From NCBI GenBank assembly GCA_002403305.1, contig DHHM01000023.1, positions 124,001-188,000 of the forward strand: 64,000 nucleotides of DNA, given 5' to 3'. A model generated the notes under the pieces. The model worked only from the letters and a program-made list of their open reading frames with translations. It searched no databases and was not told where the DNA came from. Of this stretch, positions 34,503 through 40,389 are shown in pieces (position 1 is the first letter of the stretch; each line of letters begins with the position of its first letter). Made by a program: the position numbers and the translations under genes. Origin of the DNA: Bacteroidales bacterium UBA4772 (GTDB lineage Bacteria > Bacteroidota > Bacteroidia > Bacteroidales > VadinHA17).

Positions 34503-35196
34503 ACATACGAGAATACTGCTTGTTGAGGATGATCTCAACCTGGGTTTTTTGCTGGTAGATTTCCTTGAGTCAAACGGGTTTGAGGTTAAACTGTACCGCG
34601 ATGGTCAGTCAGCACTGCAGGGATTCACAAGAGCCGGAGCTGACTTCTGCCTCATTGATATCATGCTTCCCGGCATGGATGGATTTTCACTGACGGCCAG
34701 AATTAAAGAGCTTGACAGCAAGATTCCGGTAATCATCATCTCTGCACGCTCTCTCAAGGAAGACAAGATCACCGGGTTTCGCCTCGGGGTAGATGACTAC
34801 ATAACCAAGCCGTTCGACGAGGAAGAGCTCCTCTACAGGATCAGGGCGGTGCTCGGCAGGACGGCCCGGTCCGTAACCGAGTCACCTGATGAAGCAGAGA
34901 TCATCAATATCGGCCGGTTTGCGTTTGACCCTAAGAATCTCAGTCTGATAAAGGGGGACAATTCACAGAGAATGACAATAAAGGAGAGCAGAATACTCGG
35001 TAAACTTGCCACTTCCGTTAATAATATTGTTACCCGTGAAGAGATAATGATTGATGTATGGGGCGAAGCTGATTACTATACAGGCCGAAGTCTTGATGTA
35101 TTTATATCCAAATTGCGGGGCTATCTTAAAGGTGATCCCTCGGTCCGGATTGTTACGATCCCCACACTTGGTTACAAGCTTGAAATAAAGAACTGA
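34486..35196 (+). CDS. OmpR-family response regulator
   Basis: 236 residues. Receiver domain 1-125 with acidic pair EDD, phospho-Asp in FCLIDIMLPGMDG (about residue 58) and Lys in YITKPFDEEE. C-terminal winged helix (about 140-236), with SRILGKLATSVNNIVTREEIM and TGRSLDVFISKLRGYLKGD, the typical OmpR/PhoB recognition helix region. Its start overlaps the kinase. Its expected DNA site is a set of direct repeats, and the phased GTTA array 1.3 kb upstream fits. Probable targets are the Cys-rich gene, its own operon and perhaps the RND pump. Confidence 0.94.
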   Translation: MTENHKHTRILLVEDDLNLGFLLVDFLESNGFEVKLYRDGQSALQGFTRAGADFCLIDIMLPGMDGFSLTARIKELDSKIPVIIISARSLKEDKITGFRLGVDDYITKPFDEEELLYRIRAVLGRTARSVTESPDEAEIINIGRFAFDPKNLSLIKGDNSQRMTIKESRILGKLATSVNNIVTREEIMIDVWGEADYYTGRSLDVFISKLRGYLKGDPSVRIVTIPTLGYKLEIKN

Positions 35197-35493
35197 TTGC
35201 CGATTATCAGGTCAATAAAAAGTGAAGGTACAGGAACATTTGGCTGGTTTAGGCTGGAAGATACTGAACCGGTAAGCCGTGAACCCGGGGTACAAGTAAC
35301 TGGATAATTGTCACGGTTGCAGCTGTCATCTTCATCACTATCATCTGTCTGGCGGACAATATGGACGACTTCAGAAAGAACTTCTGACATTGATCCGGTT
35401 TGGTCCTGGTAACTGTGATGGTCATCCGGCTTTAGAGCTTAAAATTGTTACGCATTCTCGATTTTTGCAGTTATATAAAAATTCTAATGTTCT

Positions 35494-35513
35494 ATTTCGT
35501 AAATTTACGAAAT
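35494..35513 (+). promoter_or_regulatory. ArsR-type operator 4 (perfect palindrome)
   Basis: ATTTCGTAAATTTACGAAAT, a perfect 20-bp palindrome and the best copy of the four. It lies three bases before a -7 box, TATATTTG at 35517-35524, so a bound repressor would block RNA polymerase for the rhodanese-like/arsC/arsM/acr3 set. Confidence 0.78.
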
Positions 35514-35516
35514 GAT

Positions 35517-35524
35517 TATATTTG
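35517..35524 (+). promoter_or_regulatory. -7 promoter box before the rhodanese-like gene
   Basis: TATATTTG matches TAnnTTTG exactly, directly after ArsR-type operator 4 and 57 bases before the ATG at 35582. Confidence 0.55.
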
Positions 35525-35581
35525 AATGCTGAAACGGCAGGAAACAGTCCGGTACAAAACTAATATCCTTGGTAAGGGGCT

Positions 35582-35995
35582 ATGTCTGAATTGTATCATA
35601 ACAAGGGATTCTGCAGCGGAGGGTTCTTGAATCTCACTCCGCGTGAAGCTTATGCCGAAGCCACCGAGGGCGGTGCAGTGATTTTGGATGTCAGGGAGGA
35701 GAGGCTGACAGGCTACAAGAATTTTGATGTTCCCCGATTGCTCCATTTACCTAAGAGCAGAATCGAAAAGGATTATGTTGATCTGTCGCACGAACAGCCG
35801 CTTATCATTGCCGACTCAGTTGGTTTGAGAAGCCACGAGATCATGGAGTTTCTCCTGGCAAAGGGATTTGCCAATATTGCTAACCTTGCCGGAGGGATAG
35901 TGGCGTGGGAGCAGGACGGCTTACCGCTGAAAATAGACATCACTGAGCAACTGAGCGGATCATGCACCTGTCAATTAAGGCCGAGGAATAAATAA
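35582..35995 (+). CDS. rhodanese-like protein without the catalytic Cys
   Basis: 137 residues, one rhodanese fold: ILDVREE near 34-40, the LANLAGGIVAWEQDGLP-like C-terminal segment, and the active-site loop. That loop reads IIADSVGLRSHE; in sulfurtransferases it is CxxGxRS, so Asp78 replaces the catalytic Cys while Gly81, Arg83 and Ser84 remain. It may bind an oxyanion such as arsenate or arsenite rather than transfer sulfur. A CTC pair closes the C-terminus (SGSCTCQLRPR). Placed directly behind an ArsR-type operator and upstream of arsC, it appears to belong to the arsenic response. It is not an ordinary sulfurtransferase. Confidence 0.82.
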   Translation: MSELYHNKGFCSGGFLNLTPREAYAEATEGGAVILDVREERLTGYKNFDVPRLLHLPKSRIEKDYVDLSHEQPLIIADSVGLRSHEIMEFLLAKGFANIANLAGGIVAWEQDGLPLKIDITEQLSGSCTCQLRPRNK

Positions 35996-36009
35996 GAGGC
36001 AGTAGTGAA

Positions 36010-36051
36010 GAATTAAGAATTAAGAATTAAGAATTAAAGATTATGAATTAA
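36010..36051 (+). repeat. GAATTAA seven-base tandem repeat
   Basis: GAATTAA occurs four times in perfect tandem (36010-36037), then one variant unit (AGATTAT), then GAATTAA again to 36051, all in register with period 7. It starts 15 bases after the rhodanese-like gene stop. Confidence 0.8.
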
Positions 36052-36087
36052 AGATCAGATACTTAGACTGCATGTATCTAAGACTGC

Positions 36088-36268
36088 ACGACCTTCAGTC
36101 TTTAGACTTTTTGGACCTTCAGACTTCAGACTTTCAGACCTTCAGACCTTCAGACTTTCAGACTTCAGACCTTCAGACTTTCAGACTTCAGACCTTCAGA
36201 CTTTCAGACCTCAGACCTTCAGACCTCAGACCTCAGACCTTCAGACCTCAGACCTTCAGACTTAAGAC
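36088..36268 (+). repeat. CAGACTT/CAGACCTT short tandem repeat tract
   Basis: About 180 bases made almost only of CAGAC followed by TT, CTT, CT or TTT (unit of seven to nine bases). It lies between the rhodanese-like gene and arsC. A 99-codon frame through it (36072-36371) has a repeating Leu-Gln-Thr-Phe pattern, an effect of the repeat rather than a gene. Together with the GAATTAA tract it fills the whole 293-base gap. Confidence 0.8.
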
Positions 36269-36288
36269 CCGATTAAAAGACAAATATT

Positions 36289-36732
36289 ATGCGCAAAATA
36301 AAAATACTTATACTCTGTACGGGCAACAGCTGCCGCAGCCAGATGGCTCACGGCTTCCTGCAGTCGTTTGACAAAACGCTTTATGTGAGGTCAGGCGGTA
36401 CTGAGCCTGCTGCCTATATAAATACAAAAGCCGTGGAGGTCATGGCTGATTTGGGGATTGATATAAGTCACCACACTCCTCACCTGGTTGACGAATATCT
36501 TGGCGAAGAGTGGGATTATGTGATCACCGTTTGTGACCATGCCAATGAAACCTGTCCCGCCTTCTTCGGTAAGGTGAAGCACCGCCTTCATTTCGGCTTT
36601 AAAGACCCTTCGCATGCCACAGGAACTCCCGAATTCATACATGGAGAGTATATCCGCATTCGCGATCTGATACAGAAAACATTCTATAAGTTTTACCGGG
36701 AAAATATACTAAACGCTGATGAATCCATCTGA
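36289..36732 (+). CDS. arsC: arsenate reductase, thioredoxin-coupled (LMW phosphatase type)
   Basis: Reduces arsenate to arsenite in the cytoplasm. 147 residues with the phosphatase P-loop CTGNSCRS (Cys near residue 10, beginning ILILCTGNSCRSQMAHG) and the redox pair in VCDHANETCP (seven residues apart), the Cys10/Cys82/Cys89 relay of the Staphylococcus pI258 ArsC type that thioredoxin re-reduces. The small CPKC protein earlier in the island is a candidate partner. It overlaps arsM by 14 bases. A short gap of repeats separates it from the operator upstream, so it may share that promoter. Confidence 0.95.
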   Translation: MRKIKILILCTGNSCRSQMAHGFLQSFDKTLYVRSGGTEPAAYINTKAVEVMADLGIDISHHTPHLVDEYLGEEWDYVITVCDHANETCPAFFGKVKHRLHFGFKDPSHATGTPEFIHGEYIRIRDLIQKTFYKFYRENILNADESI

Positions 36733-37498
36733 TTTAAAATTAATCGTAAAGGAAAAATACGGAAAAATAGCTCTTTCCAATGCGGGAGATGCGCAATCAT
36801 GCTGTTCTACAGGCAGTTGTTGCAGCTATGAGGGGTATTCCACCTTTAATGAAAGCTATGAACATCTGCCGGGTTATAACCCTGACGCTGATCTCAGCCT
36901 GGGTTGCGGTATTCCTGTAGATTTTGCAGCAATAAAACCCGGCGACCATGTGCTTGACCTTGGTTGCGGTGCAGGAAATGATTGCTTCGTTGCCCGCTCG
37001 CTTACCGGAGAGACCGGGCACGTAACAGGTCTGGATTTTACCGGACCGATGCTTCTGAAGGCAGAAGAGAACAGGAAGAAACTCGGTTATTCAAACGTTA
37101 CATTTGTTGAAGGCGATATTGAGGTGATGCCCCTGCCTGAGAATCATTATGATGTGGTGATCTCCAACTGTGTAATCAATCTGGTTCCGGATAAGCGAAA
37201 AGCATTTGCCGAAATCATGCGCGTCCTGAAACCCCAAGGCCATTTCTGCATATCAGATGTGGTAATAAAAGGAGCCCTGACTGATGAGATGAGGTCTGAC
37301 GTTGAAGCATATGCAGGATGCGTTTCAGGGGCGATAGATTACAGCGATTACATTAATTTAATAAGTGAAACCGGGTTTAAGGATATCAGGGTTGAACGGG
37401 AAAAGAGGATTGAAGTGCCTGAAAATTTAACTCCCCTGCCTTCGGGGGATGAGACTGGCGGAGTTTACAGCATCACAGTGGCAGGTTTCAAGTCGTGA
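36719..37498 (+). CDS. arsM: arsenite S-adenosylmethionine methyltransferase
   Basis: Methylates As(III) to mono-, di- and trimethyl arsenicals using SAM. 259 residues. The SAM loop is VLDLGCGAGNDCFVA near residue 79. Cys residues expected for As(III) binding are present: one in NDCFVA, one in VISNCVINLVPD near 150 and one in AYAGCVSGA near 200. The N-terminus has further Cys (CCSTGSCC) that might gather arsenite. It overlaps arsC and is followed by acr3, so reduction, methylation and efflux are encoded together. Methylated products could leave by the ArsP-like permease at 25364. Confidence 0.95.
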   Translation: MNPSDLKLIVKEKYGKIALSNAGDAQSCCSTGSCCSYEGYSTFNESYEHLPGYNPDADLSLGCGIPVDFAAIKPGDHVLDLGCGAGNDCFVARSLTGETGHVTGLDFTGPMLLKAEENRKKLGYSNVTFVEGDIEVMPLPENHYDVVISNCVINLVPDKRKAFAEIMRVLKPQGHFCISDVVIKGALTDEMRSDVEAYAGCVSGAIDYSDYINLISETGFKDIRVEREKRIEVPENLTPLPSGDETGGVYSITVAGFKS

Positions 37499-37537
37499 TT
37501 AAAGATTTTCAAAATCATTACTTTAACCTTTGTAACT

Positions 37538-38608
37538 ATGTCGACCACAAAAAAACTTTCATTCTTCGACCGTTACCTGACACTCTGGATTTTTCTTGGG
37601 ATGTTTGCCGGTGTTCTGATCGGCTGGCTTGCACCGGGCATTTCTGGCTTCTGGGATTCGCTCAGTGTTGGCACTACAAATATTCCGATTGCTGTCGGAC
37701 TGATCCTGATGATGTATCCGCCCCTCGCAAAAGTAAAATATGAGAAGATGCCTCTGGTCTTTAAGAACCTGAAGCTGCTCGGCCTGTCGCTTACTCAAAA
37801 CTGGATTGTCGGGCCGCTTGTAATGTTCTTTCTGGCAATAATTTTCCTTCATAATCATCCCGGGCTAATGGTCGGTGTAATCCTGGTAGGTCTTGCCCGC
37901 TGTATTGCCATGGTTCTTGTCTGGAATGATCTTGCAAAGGGAGACACAGAACTGGCGGCGGGACTGGTCGCCTTCAATGCAATCTTCCAGGTGTTTCTAT
38001 ACAGCGTCTATGCCTATGTATTCATTACTCTGCTTCCGCCGCTTTTTGGACTTAGCGGTGCTGTTGTGGAGGTCTCTATCTCTGAGATTGCAATTACCGT
38101 GCTAATCTACCTGGGCATACCTTTTGCCGCCGGTCTGCTCTCAAGCCTTCTCCTGCGCAAATGGAAAGGCGACGGATGGTATTTCAGTAAGTTCATTCCG
38201 AAAGTGTCATGGCTGACGCCCATAGCCCTGTTGTTTACGATTTTTGTAATGTTCTCGCTCAAAGGAGAGAAGATCATTGAATTACCACTGGATGTGATCA
38301 GGGTGGCAGTTCCGTTTACAATCTACTTTGCATTCATGTTCTTCGTGACATTATTCATTGCAAGGTGGATGGGCAACGGGTATGAGAAATCCACCACGCT
38401 TGCATTTACTGCCGGCAGCAATGACTTTGAACTGGCTATAGCGGTAGCGGTAGCGGTCTTTGGCATCAACTCGCAGGCTGCTTTTGCAACGGTCATCGGC
38501 CCGCTAGTTGAAGTCCCCGTACTGATCCTGCTCGTAAATGTAGCACTCAGAATGAAAACGAAGCTTTTCAACCCTGATCCTGTTTCCGCCGGAACAGCCG
38601 GGGAATGA
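37538..38608 (+). CDS. acr3: arsenite efflux transporter Acr3
   Basis: 356 residues with ten membrane spans. The Acr3 signature VGLARCIAMVLVWNDLAKGD (Cys near residue 129) holds the essential Cys of span 4; the N-terminal RYLTLWIFLGMFAGVLIGW and the AGSNDFELAIAVAVAVFG motif near 300 are also typical. It exports arsenite with proton exchange. Last gene of the arsC-arsM-acr3 series, 39 bases after arsM. Its end overlaps the convergent DUF1295 gene by 41 bases. Confidence 0.95.
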   Translation: MSTTKKLSFFDRYLTLWIFLGMFAGVLIGWLAPGISGFWDSLSVGTTNIPIAVGLILMMYPPLAKVKYEKMPLVFKNLKLLGLSLTQNWIVGPLVMFFLAIIFLHNHPGLMVGVILVGLARCIAMVLVWNDLAKGDTELAAGLVAFNAIFQVFLYSVYAYVFITLLPPLFGLSGAVVEVSISEIAITVLIYLGIPFAAGLLSSLLLRKWKGDGWYFSKFIPKVSWLTPIALLFTIFVMFSLKGEKIIELPLDVIRVAVPFTIYFAFMFFVTLFIARWMGNGYEKSTTLAFTAGSNDFELAIAVAVAVFGINSQAAFATVIGPLVEVPVLILLVNVALRMKTKLFNPDPVSAGTAGE

Positions 38609-39473
38609 ATTTGGGTACCTCTTTCTGGTAAATGGTGTAATCCGGGTATTTGCCGCTGCTGATCTTTTCAGTCATGACTGAGCTGCCGATGAAGAGGATT
38701 ACAAGCAGCACCGGTCCCAGCAGTGTGAAGTTGATCCATTTGCCCGAGGCTGCCACGCTGAAGAGATAGAAGCTTATCCATATAGCCTGTTCGGAGGCAA
38801 AGTTGGGGTGGCGGACATACTTCCACAGGCCTTCCGTAAGAAAGCCCTTGCTGAGAGATTCAATGTAGGGTTTCTGATTTTCCGACGGGCTGAGTTTCAC
38901 GCTCTGGAACCTGTATTGCTGGTTGTCTGCGATGGTTTCGGTAACTATGAACAGCAGCATAAGCGTTGAGGCAACCAGGTCAGTAACACCCATCGGTACG
39001 CCCTGGTAAAGTGCGGCCATCAGCAGCGGTGTGGAGAAGAGCAGGATGAGCAGGTTTTGATAGAATGATATAAAAAGAAGATTGAAGAGTCCGAACCTGA
39101 ACCTGCCTCTGAGGGCACTGGTGTCTCTAAGTATCTTCCAGCGGTAGTCCTCTTCTCCCTGCCAGGGGATTATGCTGTATCCGCCCTTACGGTAAAAATT
39201 GAAACTAAGCCTTATCCCCCAGACTGTCACCAGGGAGGCCATCAGAAATAGCCTGGGTGAGGGATAGGCCATTACCGTAATCCATGCATATGCCAGCGGC
39301 ATCAGGCTCCATAGCTTGTCAACCTGGCTGTAGTTTCTCGTAATCTCACTCACAAGGAAACAGACCAGCACAACTGCAATCATAAGGTTGATCCATGTCG
39401 AAACCAGGGACTGAAACTGCGGTTCGAATCCTGACAGGCCATTCAGAAAAGACGGCGACAGAATAGTCATCAT
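38568..39473 (-). CDS. DUF1295 membrane protein (steroid reductase / isoprenylcysteine methyltransferase-like)
   Basis: 301 residues from the ATG at 39473; the frame extends seven codons to a TTG but the ATG is preferred. About seven hydrophobic spans. The C-terminal signature GLWKYVRHPNFASEQAIW and YPDYTIYQKEVPKFIP is shared by DUF1295 proteins and by isoprenylcysteine methyltransferases and steroid 5-alpha-reductase-like enzymes. The Arg-His-Pro-Asn core would bind NADPH or SAM; which is not decidable here. It overlaps acr3 tail to tail by 41 bases, so one transcript reads antisense across the other stop. Confidence 0.85.
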   Translation of the reverse strand: MMTILSPSFLNGLSGFEPQFQSLVSTWINLMIAVVLVCFLVSEITRNYSQVDKLWSLMPLAYAWITVMAYPSPRLFLMASLVTVWGIRLSFNFYRKGGYSIIPWQGEEDYRWKILRDTSALRGRFRFGLFNLLFISFYQNLLILLFSTPLLMAALYQGVPMGVTDLVASTLMLLFIVTETIADNQQYRFQSVKLSPSENQKPYIESLSKGFLTEGLWKYVRHPNFASEQAIWISFYLFSVAASGKWINFTLLGPVLLVILFIGSSVMTEKISSGKYPDYTIYQKEVPKFIPRLFRRKQDQG

Positions 39474-39496
39474 AATTGCGTAATTTAGTCTCAAAG

Positions 39497-40240
39497 ATGA
39501 TAAAAAAGATGAAAAGAATAATGCTCCTACTGTTTATTCTGCCCGGCTTCTCTCAAGTGGAGGTCACTTATGCTGACACGGGCAACAATCAGCCGATAAA
39601 TGTCATCCTGATCTATCTTGATGACATGGGTTATGGAGACCTCTCAATGACGGGCTCAGGGGGTTATACCACCCCGAATATTGATCGGATGGCCGACCGT
39701 GGTATTTTTTTCACTCATTATTATTCCCCTCAGGCAGTCTGCAGTGCTTCACGTGCCGGCCTGATGACCGGATGTTATCCGAACCGTGTCGGATTCAGCG
39801 GAGCACTGGACCACAGGGCAACAACAGGCATAAATGAAGAGGAGGAAACCATTGCTGAACTCCTGAAGAGGCGAGGGTACAAAACCGCCATTTTCGGCAA
39901 GTGGCATCTGGGTTGCCAGGAGCAGTTTCTGCCTCTGAACCACGGATTTGATGAGTTTTACGGAATACCTTATTCCCATGACATGTGGCCATGGCACCCT
40001 CACACCAGGGATTATTACCCGCCCCTGCCGTTGATTGAAAATGAACAGGTTATTGCCACAAACCCTGATCATTCCCAATTTACACTTCAGTTTACGAAGA
40101 GAGCCATTGAATTTATTCACAGAAACAGTTCGAAGCCTTTCTTCATCTACCTGGCCCACCCGCTGTCACATGTGCCGCTGGGAGTATCCGGCGCTTTTAG
40201 CGGAAAGACGGAGCAGGGAATGTACGGGGAGGATAGATGA
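39497..40240 (+). pseudogene. truncated arylsulfatase
   Basis: The 247 codons from the ATG at 39497 hold a signal peptide and the N-terminal half of a sulfatase. Visible are the metal-binding IYLDDMGYGDLS segment, the formylglycine motif CSASRAGLMTG (Cys near residue 82), and GKWHLG near 142. The family is normally about 450-550 residues and includes a C-terminal metal-binding and substrate part; here the frame ends at GMYGEDR. Downstream bases to 40389 do not continue it in any frame I can follow. The gene looks cut by deletion. It is an unlikely active enzyme. Confidence 0.8.
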
Positions 40241-40389
40241 TTGAGAATTCACTGTAATTACGATGTAGCTTTAAACTCCATCACACATTGTTTCTTATCC
40301 GGTCAGTGAACAGTTTATTGAGAGTCACAGAGTAACCGGAACAGATCAAAGCCGCCTGTTTGATTAAATGGATTATATCAGGATCTCTT

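Larger units (their letters stand above)
35197..35581. other. intergenic region with possible gene remnant and ArsR-type operator
   Basis: 385 bases with no complete gene. A plus-strand frame from about 35274 to 35387 reads (without a start) NWIIVTVAAVIFITIICLAD and then NMDDFRKNF and stop: a hydrophobic segment plus short tail that looks like the end of a small membrane protein whose beginning has been lost. After it, operator 4 and a -7 box precede the rhodanese-like gene. The rest shows nothing. Confidence 0.4.

Noticed and set aside
36010..36268. Possible CRISPR array
   Set aside because: Units are seven to nine bases and contiguous, without unique spacers of about 30 bases, and no cas genes occur in the window.
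36072..36371. 99-codon open frame with a repeating Leu-Gln-Thr-Phe pattern
   Set aside because: It is the translation of the CAGACTT-type repeat and runs out of frame into arsC; no gene-like features.
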